Part shown: positions 52,320 to 60,633 of the stretch, in pieces
Layout: the number at the start of each line of letters is the position of its first letter
Numbering within the stretch: position 1 is the first letter of the stretch
Assembly (NCBI RefSeq): GCF_000013865.1
Contig: NC_007948.1
Location: forward strand, 1,674,001-1,738,000
From: Polaromonas sp. JS666
GTDB taxonomy: Bacteria; Pseudomonadota; Gammaproteobacteria; Burkholderiales; Burkholderiaceae_C
Direction of reading: 5' to 3'
Length of the DNA stretch: 64,000 bases
Program-made: the position numbers and the translations under genes
The notes under the pieces: generated by a model
What the model saw: the letters and a program-made list of their open reading frames with translations, nothing else
Told to the model about the DNA's origin: nothing
The model's database searches: none

Positions 52320-53207
52320 ATGGAATTTCGCCACCTCCGCTATTTTCTGGTCCTGGCCGAAGAACTGCACTTCGGCCGGGCCGCGCGGCGCCTGTCGATT
52401 TCGCAGCCGCCGCTGTCGCTGAACATCCAGCAGCTGGAGGCCTCTGTCGGCGCGAAGCTGTTCACCCGCAACAGCAAGGCGGTGCAATTGACGGCGGCGG
52501 GGCTGGCCTTTGTGCCGGCGGCGCGTGCGCTGATTGACCAGGCCGCGCAGGCGGCCAGCCACGCGCGCGACGTGGGGCAGGGCATGGCCGGCAGCCTGGC
52601 CATCGGGTTTTCCGGCACCATGCTTTACAGCGGCTTGCCCAACATCCTGGAGCGCTTCCAGGCCGAGCATCCTTTGCTGCGGCTGACGCTGAAGGAGCTC
52701 AGCTCCAGCGAGCAGCTGATCGAGCTGGCGCATGACCGGCTGGACCTCGGCTTTGTGCACACCACGCGCGTGCCGCCCGAGCTGTCGCAGATCCTCGTGT
52801 CCAGCCAGGCGTTTGTGTGTTGCCTGCCGGCGGGCCATGCGCTGGCGCGCAAGCGCTCCTTGTCACTCAAGCAGTTGCACGGCGAGGCGTTTGCCGTGGT
52901 GTCGCGTGCGGTGTCGCCTGACTACCACGAGCGCATCCTGGCGATCTGCACCGAAGCCGGCTTTTATCCGGAATTCCGCTACGAACTGCGGCACTGGCTG
53001 AGCGTGGTGTCGCTGGTGTCGCAAGGCATGGGCGTGGCGCTGGTGCCGGCGGCGCTGCGGCAGTCGGCCATGGCCGGCGCGGCCTTTGTCCCGCTGGATG
53101 CCGTCACCACGCCTTACGACACGCACTGCCTCTGGAAGACTGCGCGCGACCACCAGTCGCTGGCGGCCTTTGTGAAAGCGGTGCGCGCCATCGCGCCGCC
53201 CGTCTGA
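52320..53207 (+). CDS. LysR family regulator, divergent from gcdH
   Basis: A 295-residue LysR regulator. The N-terminal helix-turn-helix is HFGRAARRLSISQPPLSLNIQQLE, and the effector domain begins GSLAIGFSGTMLYSGL. Divergence from gcdH suggests that it controls that gene in response to glutarate or a glutaryl metabolite (a GcdR role); the ligand is inferred from context. Confidence 0.9.
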   Translation: MEFRHLRYFLVLAEELHFGRAARRLSISQPPLSLNIQQLEASVGAKLFTRNSKAVQLTAAGLAFVPAARALIDQAAQAASHARDVGQGMAGSLAIGFSGTMLYSGLPNILERFQAEHPLLRLTLKELSSSEQLIELAHDRLDLGFVHTTRVPPELSQILVSSQAFVCCLPAGHALARKRSLSLKQLHGEAFAVVSRAVSPDYHERILAICTEAGFYPEFRYELRHWLSVVSLVSQGMGVALVPAALRQSAMAGAAFVPLDAVTTPYDTHCLWKTARDHQSLAAFVKAVRAIAPPV

Positions 53208-53335
53208 TCCCCTCTGAAAAGCCTGAAGGCTTTACATACAGGTGGCTCGCCCAAAGGCCCTTGCAAAAGTATGTCCCGCGCGCGAGACCTAAAGCTGTCA
53301 CCATGGGGTAGTTCATAGGCTTCAAGGAGAACGGC

Positions 53336-53638
53336 ATCAACCCGTATATCTGGTGTGCGGTGGGGGTGCTCCTCGGCGGGCTGGCCTGCCTGCTCGCGAA
53401 CACCCGCGAAAAAATCATCATTCTCGAGAACCTGGGTGTCGGCGTGTTCGGCGCCTACATTGGCGGTGACTTTGTGGCCTCCCTGCTCAGCCATGGCGCT
53501 ACCAACGACAAGACTTTCAGCATGGGCTCGCTCGGCCTGGCTGTCGCGGGCGCGGTTGTCTCGCTGGTCCTGCTGCGGCTGATGCGCCGCGCTGTCGGCC
53601 CCATGCACCAGACCAAAGGCCCGCGCCGCCGGGATTGA
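53336..53638 (+). CDS. Small membrane protein (GlsB/YeaQ/transglycosylase-associated type), possible ATC start
   Basis: A short protein (92 residues from GTG 53360; about 100 from ATC 53336) with three hydrophobic helices: IWCAVGVLLGGLACLLAN, IIILENLGVGVFGAYIGG and LGLAVAGAVVSLVLLRLM. The pattern ENLGVGVFGAYIGG fits the family. No ATG lies at the expected start. AAGGAG at 53323 spaces well to ATC 53336 (INPYIWCA), which restores the first helix; GTG 53360 would cut it. Exact start uncertain. Confidence 0.7.
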   Translation: MNPYIWCAVGVLLGGLACLLANTREKIIILENLGVGVFGAYIGGDFVASLLSHGATNDKTFSMGSLGLAVAGAVVSLVLLRLMRRAVGPMHQTKGPRRRD

Positions 53639-53751
53639 GCCGCTGCCCGGCAAGGGCAAGGGGCCCCGCACGGCATTCGCGTGGCCTGCGGCGTAAGATC
53701 ATCGCTCTCTTTACGACCAACGATGACCAACGGTTTCAAGCGGAGATTTCC

Positions 53752-54294
53752 ATGCCCTCATCCCCCCAAACCATCACGCTAGGCGGCGGCTGCTTCTGGT
53801 GCACCGAGGCGGTGTACGTCAAGGTGCGAGGCGTCACCGACGTCGAATCGGGCTACAGCAACGGCCAGGCCGAGCGCCCCAGTTACGACGACGTGTGCAC
53901 CGGGCGCACCGGCTGCAACGAGGTCGTCAAGCTGACCTATGACCCCGAGGAAATCTCGCTGCGTGAAATCCTCGAAATTTTCTTCGTGATCCACGACCCG
54001 ACCAGCCTGAACCGGCAGGGCAACGATGCGGGCACGCAGTACCGCAGCGGCATCTATTACTCGACGCCCGAGCAAAAGCAGGTGGCCGACGACTTCATTC
54101 GCCAGGCCAGCCAGGACAAGCTGTTTGGCAATCCCATCGTGACGGAAGTGCTGCCGCTGGCCAATTACTGGCCGGCCGAGGCCTACCACCAGGACTATTT
54201 CGAGAACAATCCCAACCAGGGCTATTGCGCCTTTGTGGTGGGCCCGAAGGTGGAGAAGTTCCGCAAGACCTTTGCCTCGCGCGTGAAGGACTGA
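53752..54294 (+). CDS. msrA: Peptide-methionine (S)-S-oxide reductase MsrA
   Basis: A 180-residue enzyme that reduces methionine-S-sulfoxide. The catalytic Cys is in GGGCFWCTEAVY. The family features VESGYSNGQ, YDPEEISLREILEIFF, RSGIYY and FENNPNQGYC are present; the last Cys may resolve the disulfide. The start ATG at 53752 has GGAG eight bases upstream; the frame upstream is not part of the protein. Confidence 0.93.
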   Translation: MPSSPQTITLGGGCFWCTEAVYVKVRGVTDVESGYSNGQAERPSYDDVCTGRTGCNEVVKLTYDPEEISLREILEIFFVIHDPTSLNRQGNDAGTQYRSGIYYSTPEQKQVADDFIRQASQDKLFGNPIVTEVLPLANYWPAEAYHQDYFENNPNQGYCAFVVGPKVEKFRKTFASRVKD

Positions 54295-54336
54295 GGGTCA
54301 AGCTGAGGGGCATACGCATTGCCTCCTGATGCGGTT

Positions 54337-54357
54337 CCTTCCCCCAGCGGGGGAAGG
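54337..54357. terminator. Hairpin after msrA (possible terminator)
   Basis: CCTTCCCCC and GGGGGAAGG form a perfect nine-pair stem with an AGC loop. There is no T run directly after it, so it may be a repeat element or a bidirectional barrier between convergent genes. Confidence 0.5.
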
Positions 54358-54437
54358 AGGAGGAAGGGGTGGGACATCAGGCGCCAGTTCACGGCCGCAT
54401 GGGCCGGGGTGCCAAAAAAAACAAAAAACTGGAATCC

Positions 54438-55442
54438 TTAAACCCGCCGCTGTGCGAGATAAAACCACTCCTGGCCCGCGTCACCGTGCGGATTGGGGAA
54501 CACCACAAACCCGTCTGCCGGCGCCTTCACCTCCGAGCCGTCCTGGCGCACGCCAATCACCTCGCCGGCCTGCACCGCATCAAAACTGCGCCACTCGCGG
54601 CTGAATTGGTCGCTGGCATGTTCGCGGTCGATGACGTCGACCAGACGCAGGATTTCCCGGTTCACGGGCACGGGCGCGAGCGGCAGGGAAGTAATTCCGA
54701 GCAAGGCCAGTGTTTGCAAAATGGCATGCCGGGCGACCTGAACCGCCTGCGGGTCGTCGTGCTGGCCGCATTCCAGCGTCACCCCATAGCCGCCGCGTGA
54801 ACGCATGTATTCGGTGGTGCCCACGCCGTAGTTGGGGTCGATCACCAGCGTCTGGGTGCGGGCATTGCCGACCGCGACGGGAGCTGCGGCGCGCCGCTGC
54901 ACGCCACGCGCATAGGTCTCCAGCCAGCCCTCCACGATGCGGGGCGCGCCGGTATGCAGGGCCAGCTGCATTTCTTCCTCGGTCCTGTTGAACGGCTCGA
55001 GCGTGCCGCTGTTGTTTTGCGGGCCAACCATCACAAAAGGAGCGCCCCCTGTGTGAAACGAGTGCAGGTCCAGCAGCGCGTCATGCGATTCGAGCAGCGG
55101 GCACAGCACATTGGCAATCCGGTCCTCGAAATCCTGCGGAATGGCGCTTGGCGCCATGTTGCGGTTGAGGTTGCGTTCGCCCGTGCGCTGCCTGAGCTGA
55201 TAGGCGAGCGGATTGGTGACCGGCACAAAGGTCACGCTGCCGCGTTCGATGGCGAATTGGCCGTTGTCGATTTCTTCCAGCAATTGCGCGATGGCCCGCG
55301 CGCCGCAGACTTCGTTGCCGTGCACCGCACCGGTCACCAGCAGGCGCGGGCCGGGCGCCAGGCCGTGGTAAGTGTGGGCGCGCAGGTGGGTGGGGCGCTG
55401 TGGGCTTGAAGGCGATGGGCCGCCTGTGATCAGGTCATTCAT
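54438..55442 (-). CDS. Succinylglutamate desuccinylase/aspartoacylase family protein
   Basis: A 334-residue M14-type zinc hydrolase. The zinc ligands are His and Glu in VTGAVHGNEVCG and the later His in LDLHSFH; RNLNRNM also fits the family. The C-terminal part has the beta-rich domain ending PHGDAGQEWFYLAQRRV. It may remove acyl groups from amino acid amides. The start at 55442 (MNDLITGG) is preferred. Confidence 0.85.
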   Translation of the reverse strand: MNDLITGGPSPSSPQRPTHLRAHTYHGLAPGPRLLVTGAVHGNEVCGARAIAQLLEEIDNGQFAIERGSVTFVPVTNPLAYQLRQRTGERNLNRNMAPSAIPQDFEDRIANVLCPLLESHDALLDLHSFHTGGAPFVMVGPQNNSGTLEPFNRTEEEMQLALHTGAPRIVEGWLETYARGVQRRAAAPVAVGNARTQTLVIDPNYGVGTTEYMRSRGGYGVTLECGQHDDPQAVQVARHAILQTLALLGITSLPLAPVPVNREILRLVDVIDREHASDQFSREWRSFDAVQAGEVIGVRQDGSEVKAPADGFVVFPNPHGDAGQEWFYLAQRRV

Positions 55443-55692
55443 GGGATTGTTTATACAGCGGTTCGCATGACTGCCGGAACACTGTCGCCGGCCAACCCGT
55501 CTGTCATGCAGGGATACATGGACGTTGACCCGCTTCGGGCCTATGATTTTGCCGCGGGGGCCGTCATGGCGCAGACTCGACAACGGAGGTTTCAATGGCT
55601 AACTCAGGTCAATCATTCCGGAAATTCGGGCGGGCGGGGTGGGCGGATCCCGGCGTCGTCGCGGGATCGCGCGTCCTGGGGGAGTTGTCATC

Positions 55693-56499
55693 GTGAGCAA
55701 TACACCACTGTCTGATGCCTGGGAGCGCGGTGACCCCTACGAGTACTACGTGGGCCGCTGGAGCCGGCGGGTCGCGCCCGCCTTTGTCAACTGGTTGAAC
55801 GCTCCGCCGGGCCGGCGCTGGCTGGACGTGGGTTGCGGTACGGGAGCGCTGTGCGCCGCCATCGTGGAGCGCGGTTCGCCTGCCTCCGTGGCTGGCGTGG
55901 AGCCTTCGGAGGGATTCCGGGAAACCGCGAAGAAGGCGCTGTCTGCCCACGTTATGTTCTATGCGGGCAGCGCGGCTGCCATTCCTTTGCAAGAGGCATC
56001 GGTCGATGTGGTGGTGTCGGGGCTCGTGCTGAACTTTGTTCCCGACCCTGCCGCCGCGCTTGCCGAGATGGTCCGCGTCACCGCGAGCCAGGGCATCCTG
56101 GGGGCCTACGTCTGGGACTACGCCGGGAAGATGGCGCTTATGCGGTATTTCTGGGATGCCGCGGTTCACCTGGACCCTGGCGCTTCGAAGCTGGACGAGG
56201 GCGTGCGATTTCCGCTGTGTCGCCCTGATGCGCTCGCGGACCTGTTCGCCGCCGCCGGCCTGGAGAAGATCGACGTGATGCCCATCGACATACCCACACC
56301 GTTCACCAGTTTTGATGACTATTGGCAACCGTTCCTGGGCGGCCAGGGTCCCGCTCCGGGCTATGCCATGTCGCTGACCGAGACGGCCCGGGCGGAACTC
56401 CGGGAGTGCCTGCAAGAGCGCCTGCCCGTACAGCCGGATGGGTCCATTCCGTTAACGGCACGCGCCTGGGCCGTTCGCTCATTCGTTCCCGCAAAGTGA
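55693..56499 (+). CDS. SAM-dependent methyltransferase
   Basis: A 268-residue class I methyltransferase of the Methyltransf_11 type. Motif I is WLDVGCGTGALCAAI, with VAGVEPSEGF, a motif IV-like VDVVVSGLVLNFVPDP and the C-terminal barrel-closing strands. The GTG start at 55693 is preceded by GGGGGAG. Similar proteins methylate small molecules or quinone precursors; no substrate is visible. It precedes the zinc cluster but is not obviously part of it. Confidence 0.82.
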   Translation: MSNTPLSDAWERGDPYEYYVGRWSRRVAPAFVNWLNAPPGRRWLDVGCGTGALCAAIVERGSPASVAGVEPSEGFRETAKKALSAHVMFYAGSAAAIPLQEASVDVVVSGLVLNFVPDPAAALAEMVRVTASQGILGAYVWDYAGKMALMRYFWDAAVHLDPGASKLDEGVRFPLCRPDALADLFAAAGLEKIDVMPIDIPTPFTSFDDYWQPFLGGQGPAPGYAMSLTETARAELRECLQERLPVQPDGSIPLTARAWAVRSFVPAK

Positions 56500-56594
56500 C
56501 GCCAGGAAGTGACGCCCGTAGCGGTTGGCAGGCGGGTGTGCCGCTGCGAACGACAAAATACCGGGCGAATGGCTGAAAGGCTTGCAAACCCGGT

Positions 56595-56619
56595 AATAAT
56601 GCAACTAGATTGCGTTATT
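56595..56619 (+). promoter_or_regulatory. Probable Zur/Fur box upstream of the zinc-cluster regulator
   Basis: AATAATGCAA and TTGCGTTATT form a near-perfect palindrome (nine of ten positions) around CTAGA. The site ends about 36 bases ahead of the regulator start. Fur-family operators have this size and symmetry. An AT-rich tract to the start follows. Confidence 0.65.
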
Positions 56620-56655
56620 GTGCAAAAAAGCAGAACCATAAAAGTCCACGGAACC

Positions 56656-57201
56656 ATGACCTCCGCGCTCCCAACCCTTGTCCGCACTGCGGATCCCATT
56701 GATGCATTGCTGTCAGCCCATGGCCTGCGCCGTACCAGCGTTGCACGCCTGGTGCTGGGCTGGTTGCTGGCGCATCCCGATACCAGCTATACCCATGGCC
56801 AGTTGCAGGCGGCGCTGTCGGTGGCGAGGGACGGGGAGGGTGAGCAGGTTCAGGGTGGGGCACTGGACCGCGTGACGCTTTACCGCCTGATTGACCGCCT
56901 GACGCAGGTGGGCCTGTTGTTGTGCCGGGTGGACGTGAACCGGGTGCGCCGCTACCAGGCCATGCCCGCCAGTGTGCATGCCATCCCGCACTTTGAATGC
57001 CAGAGCTGCCACCGCGACAGCCCGCTCGCGGGTGCACTCGAAGCCAATGCCAGGGACCTGGAACGCGCCGCGCAAACCGCACTGGAGGCGCTCCAGGCTT
57101 TGGGCTACCAGGGCACGAGCATGGACTTTGCGGTGCGGGGCGTGTGTGCCGACTGTGTGGCCGCTACTGCTACTGCTGATTCGCGGGGCATGACCGCGTG
57201 A
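56656..57201 (+). CDS. zur: Fur-family regulator (Zur-like)
   Basis: A 181-residue Fur family protein. The winged helix lies in residues about 16-100 (HGLRRTSVARLVLGWLL, then GALDRVTLYRLIDRLTQVGLL). A structural zinc site is formed by Cys115/Cys118 (FECQSC) and Cys164/Cys167 (VCADC). It is first in the operon and probably senses zinc, repressing through the box just upstream. Fur, Zur and Mur cannot be separated by sequence alone; the neighbours point to zinc. Confidence 0.85.
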   Translation: MTSALPTLVRTADPIDALLSAHGLRRTSVARLVLGWLLAHPDTSYTHGQLQAALSVARDGEGEQVQGGALDRVTLYRLIDRLTQVGLLLCRVDVNRVRRYQAMPASVHAIPHFECQSCHRDSPLAGALEANARDLERAAQTALEALQALGYQGTSMDFAVRGVCADCVAATATADSRGMTA

Positions 57202-57854
57202 TCAGTACCCGCCAACTCGCCTACCGCTACCCCGGCGGTCCGGAATTACGGTTTGACGATGTGGACGTGGCGCAGGGTGGCGTGCTGTTGCTTCGCGGCG
57301 CGTCGGGTTCGGGCAAGTCGACCTGGCTGGCGCTGGCGGCTGGTTTGCTGAGCCCCAGCGAGGGCAACATGACTGTGGCGGGGCAGTCCCTCCAGGCGCT
57401 GGGGAAGGCTGCCGGCGATGCGTGGCGCGCGCAGACCATCGGTTTCCTGCCGCAACGCCTTCACTTGAGCGCCGCACTGACGGTCCACGGCAACCTGGCC
57501 CTGGCGCAATGGGCGGCCGGCCAGCCGCTTCAGGAGGGCCGCATCACCGAAGCACTGGCAGCGCTGGATGTGCAGGCGCTGGCCGACCGCAGGCCGGCGC
57601 AGCTTTCGGGCGGGCAGGCCCAGCGGGTGGCGCTGGCCCGGGCGGTGCTGCTCAAACCGTCGGTGATCCTGGCCGACGAACCCACCGCGAGCCTGGACGA
57701 TGACGCTGCGTGCGCATCGCTGGCCCTGTTGCGGAGCACGGCGCAGCAGCAGGGCGCCACGCTGGTGATTGCCACGCACGATGGCCGGGTGGGCAATTTT
57801 TTCAAGGATGAACAAGGCCTGCAGTCCCTGAGAACCGGGACTGGCAGGCCATGA
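57198..57854 (+). CDS. ABC transporter ATPase, LolD/MacB type
   Basis: A 218-residue ATPase with Walker A GASGSGKST (34-42), the signature LSGGQAQRVALARAV, Walker B VILADEPTASLD and the H-loop VIATHDGR. The type belongs to the LolD/MacB class that partners with FtsX-fold permeases. GTG start at 57198 overlaps the regulator stop. The gene order (ATPase, permease, DUF3299) matches the zinc-responsive operon PA4064-PA4066 of Pseudomonas aeruginosa. Confidence 0.9.
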   Translation: MISTRQLAYRYPGGPELRFDDVDVAQGGVLLLRGASGSGKSTWLALAAGLLSPSEGNMTVAGQSLQALGKAAGDAWRAQTIGFLPQRLHLSAALTVHGNLALAQWAAGQPLQEGRITEALAALDVQALADRRPAQLSGGQAQRVALARAVLLKPSVILADEPTASLDDDAACASLALLRSTAQQQGATLVIATHDGRVGNFFKDEQGLQSLRTGTGRP

Positions 57855-59053
57855 AAACAATAGCATTTGCCTGGCGTTACCTGTGGTCCAGGCCGCTGGC
57901 CGCCACACTGAACCTGCTGCTCTTGAGCCTGGGGCTGGCCTCCGTCACCTTCCTGCTGCTGGTCAGCCACCAGATCAACCGGGCCTTTGAGCGCGACCTC
58001 GCCGGCATTGATGTGGTGGTGGGCGCCAAGGGCAGCCCCATGCAGCTGATTCTGTCGGGCGTGTTTCACCTGGATGTGCCGACGGGCAATGTGCCGCTGG
58101 CCGCTGTCAGGGCGCTGGAGAGCCATCCGCAGGTGGCCAAAATCATTCCCATCAGCCTGGGGGACAGCTTTCGCGGCTTCCGTGTTGTGGGCACCACGCC
58201 CGCCTACATTTCGCACTATGACGCCCGGCTGGCGCAGGGGGCGCTGTGGTCACGGCCCATGCAGGCAGTGATTGGCGCGCAGGTCGCCCGGCAAACCGGC
58301 CTGAAAGTAGGTGACACCTTTGCGGGAACCCATGGCCTCGGTGGCGGTGGTGAGGTGCACGGACAAACCCCCTACACCGTGGCCGGGGTGCTGGCGCCCG
58401 GCGGCACGGTGCTGGACCGCCTGGTGTTGACCGCGACCGAGTCGGTGTGGAAGGTGCACGAAACCGACACGGCACTCGATGAAGAAGACCAGAAGATTCT
58501 CGAAGAGGAGCGCGAGGTCACGCTGGCACTGATCCAGTACAAGACGCCGCTGGCGGCGGTGACTTTTCCGCGCTACATCAACAGCAGCACCGACATGCAG
58601 GCGGCGGCCCCGGCGCTCGAAATCACGCGCCTGCTCAACATGGTGGGCGTGGGCACCGATGTATTGCGCGCCCTGGCCGGCGTGCTGCTGCTCACCGCGG
58701 CCCTGAGCGTGTTCATTGCCTTGTGGGGTGCCGTGCGCGAGCGCCGCGCCGACCTGGCCCTGCTGCGCATGCTGGGTGCGCCGCCGCGCAAGGTGGCCGG
58801 TCTGCTGCTGTGTGAGGCCCTGTGGCTGGCCATGCTCGCCACGCTGCTGGGTGTGCTGGCCGGGCAGGGCCTGACGGCGCTGATCGGCTGGACGCTGCAA
58901 CTGGAAAAATCGGTGCTGATCGGTGCGCTGTCGTGGCCGGTCGAGTTGATCAGTGTGCCGGTACTGGCGCTGGGTGTGGCGCTAGCGTCCGCGTTGCTGC
59001 CCGCCTGGGAGGCCTACCGGGTCAGTGTGTTTGAACTTCTTCAACCAAAGTGA
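57851..59053 (+). CDS. FtsX-fold ABC permease, LolC/MacB type
   Basis: A 400-residue permease with one N-terminal helix (LNLLLLSLGLASVTFLLLV), a large periplasmic domain (about residues 40-270) and three C-terminal helices (AGVLLLTAALSVFIALWGAV, LLLCEALWLAMLATLLGVLAG, LISVPVLALGVALASALLPA). This is the MacB/LolC topology; it moves no bulk substrate across the inner membrane but works on periplasmic or lipoprotein cargo. It overlaps the ATPase gene by four bases. Confidence 0.9.
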   Translation: MKTIAFAWRYLWSRPLAATLNLLLLSLGLASVTFLLLVSHQINRAFERDLAGIDVVVGAKGSPMQLILSGVFHLDVPTGNVPLAAVRALESHPQVAKIIPISLGDSFRGFRVVGTTPAYISHYDARLAQGALWSRPMQAVIGAQVARQTGLKVGDTFAGTHGLGGGGEVHGQTPYTVAGVLAPGGTVLDRLVLTATESVWKVHETDTALDEEDQKILEEEREVTLALIQYKTPLAAVTFPRYINSSTDMQAAAPALEITRLLNMVGVGTDVLRALAGVLLLTAALSVFIALWGAVRERRADLALLRMLGAPPRKVAGLLLCEALWLAMLATLLGVLAGQGLTALIGWTLQLEKSVLIGALSWPVELISVPVLALGVALASALLPAWEAYRVSVFELLQPK

Positions 59054-59349
59054 AACTTCTCATGAAAAACTTTACTGTCCTTCAAAAACCCCTTTCAAAA
59101 TCACTTTCCATCCTTGCCACTGTTGCGCTGGGTGCCATGCTGTCAGTGGCTTCGGTGGCTTATGCGCAGCACAGCGACAAGGAAACCAAAGAAGACATCC
59201 AGCGCCACCGCGCGATGGCCGCCGCCCATGAAGCCGCGGCCAAATGCCTGGAATCAGGCAAAAAGGAGGAGGTGTGCGAGAAGGAACTACAGGCCGCTTG
59301 CAAAGGACTGGCAGTAGGGAAATACTGCGGCATGAAGCATGGGCACTGA
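59050..59349 (+). CDS. Small periplasmic Cys/His-rich protein of the zinc operon
   Basis: A 99-residue protein (95 if the ATG at 59062 is used) with a signal peptide (LSILATVALGAMLSVASVAYA). The mature part, from QHSDKETKED, has His residues, four Cys (KCLESGKKEEVCEKELQAAC, then KYCGMKHGH) and a His-rich end. It is probably a metal-binding or metallochaperone-like protein. GTG 59050 overlaps the permease stop. Confidence 0.75.
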   Translation: MKLLMKNFTVLQKPLSKSLSILATVALGAMLSVASVAYAQHSDKETKEDIQRHRAMAAAHEAAAKCLESGKKEEVCEKELQAACKGLAVGKYCGMKHGH

Positions 59350-59437
59350 GCCGCGGGAATAATGGCGGTCCACGCTGGCCGTTGCGATTGACGCTGCTTG
59401 ACGCCACATATTGCGTTTGGGTTTTCTGGAGCACTGT

Positions 59438-60040
59438 ATGAACAATGACTTGGGTACGGGCATGTTGAGTTGTCCCCTGGCCGTTCGCCTCGGGTGTGCG
59501 GGGGCGCTGGTTTGCGGGCTGTGGCTGGCGGCTGGCGGCTCGCAGGCGCAGGTGCTGTCATCACCGCTGGCGTCAGGCAATCCGAAATCCGCAGCACCTG
59601 CCGTGCCGGGCCTCGATTTGCCCGTGGGCCAGGGCGCCGGGGTGCATGGCGTCAACAGCCCTTTCCCGAATCTCTCGGCCAGAGACGACGTGGTACCTTG
59701 GTCAGTGCTGACGGCAGTAAAAACGAAGACCGAAAAAAACCGCATTCTGCCGGTCTTCAGCATGGACCAGCTGGCCCTGAACCAGAAGACCCAGCGTATC
59801 CAGGGCTTCATGATGCCGCTGGACCCGGGCGAAAAGCAGCGCCATTTCCTGCTGTCGTCCGTGCCCCTCACCTGCGCCTTCTGCACGCCCGGCGGCCCTG
59901 AAAGCATGGTCGAAGTCAAGACCAAAACGCCGGTGAAATACAGTATGGAGCCCGTCGTGGTGGAGGGCCGCTTCCTGGTGCTCAACGACGACGCCTACGG
60001 CCTGTATTACCGGATCACCGATGCGACCAGCATCAAGTAA
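59438..60040 (+). CDS. DUF3299 family periplasmic protein
   Basis: A 200-residue protein with a signal peptide (CGLWLAAGGSQAQ) and the DUF3299 core: RIQGFMMPLDPGEKQRHFLLSSVPLTCAFCTPGGPESMVEV, broken here as RIQGFMMPLDPG and LTCAFCTPGGPESM. It matches PA4066, a member of the Zur-regulated PA4063-PA4066 operon. The CAFC pair could bind metal. GGAG lies eight bases ahead of ATG 59438. Function is undefined. Confidence 0.82.
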   Translation: MNNDLGTGMLSCPLAVRLGCAGALVCGLWLAAGGSQAQVLSSPLASGNPKSAAPAVPGLDLPVGQGAGVHGVNSPFPNLSARDDVVPWSVLTAVKTKTEKNRILPVFSMDQLALNQKTQRIQGFMMPLDPGEKQRHFLLSSVPLTCAFCTPGGPESMVEVKTKTPVKYSMEPVVVEGRFLVLNDDAYGLYYRITDATSIK

Positions 60041-60058
60041 GGTTTCGGGCCAGCTCGC

Positions 60059-60532
60059 ATGACGCGGTTGCCACGCGCTCCGGCCAGCTCCCTGGCCTGG
60101 TTACTCGTGTTCGCGCTGTTGCTGGCGCAGATGCTGGGCCTGATGCATGGCGTGGTGCACGGGTCGCAGATGCAGGCACTGAGCAGCGTGGACAGCGGGC
60201 AGGAGCACCATCATGTCCACGATCACGATCACGATCACGATCACGATCACGATCACGATCACGATCATGATCATGATCATGATCATGATCATGATCAAGG
60301 CCCACATGCCGACCATGGTAACGGCTGGCTGGAGTCGCTTTTCTCCTCACATGACGCCAATTCGGATTGCCGCCTGTTTGACCAGGCCAGCCATGGCAGT
60401 GCGGCGCCCGCGCTGCCGGCATTGAGCTTGCCGATACTGCTGTCATCGCTTGTTGTTGATATTCCCCAAGGCGAAGCACTCGCCCGCTGGGCGGCCCTGT
60501 TCGACGCGCGCGGCCCACCCCTGACCCGCTGA
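60059..60532 (+). CDS. Histidine-rich membrane protein with His-Asp repeat (DUF2946-like)
   Basis: A 157-residue protein with an N-terminal helix (WLLVFALLLAQMLGLMHGVVHG). A metal-binding tract of 13 consecutive His-Asp pairs follows (residues 54-79), flanked by EHHHV and GPHADHGNG. The segment SDCRLFDQASHG and a second hydrophobic helix (LPALSLPILLSSLVVDI) complete it. It likely stores or passes zinc at the membrane. The tract is encoded by GATCAC and GATCAT hexamers. Confidence 0.8.
   Translation: MTRLPRAPASSLAWLLVFALLLAQMLGLMHGVVHGSQMQALSSVDSGQEHHHVHDHDHDHDHDHDHDHDHDHDHDHDHDQGPHADHGNGWLESLFSSHDANSDCRLFDQASHGSAAPALPALSLPILLSSLVVDIPQGEALARWAALFDARGPPLTR
60218..60295 (+). repeat. Hexameric repeat coding for (His-Asp)13
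   Basis: Thirteen units of CACGAT or CATGAT; the first part uses CAC and the second CAT. Slippage would change tract length in frame without a frameshift. The repeat lies inside the His-rich protein gene. Confidence 0.9.
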
Positions 60533-60633
60533 ATCCCCCCCCCAGGTTGCGATGCGCTGGCCTCCAGGCCAGGGCGCAGCTTTGCCCCTGCGTCTGCGCA
60601 GGCTCGCATTTTTCCCGATCCAACGAGGTCATC

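Noticed and set aside
60218..60295. Regular short repeats that could suggest a CRISPR array
   Set aside because: The unit is six bases, without spacers, and codes for His-Asp in a real protein.
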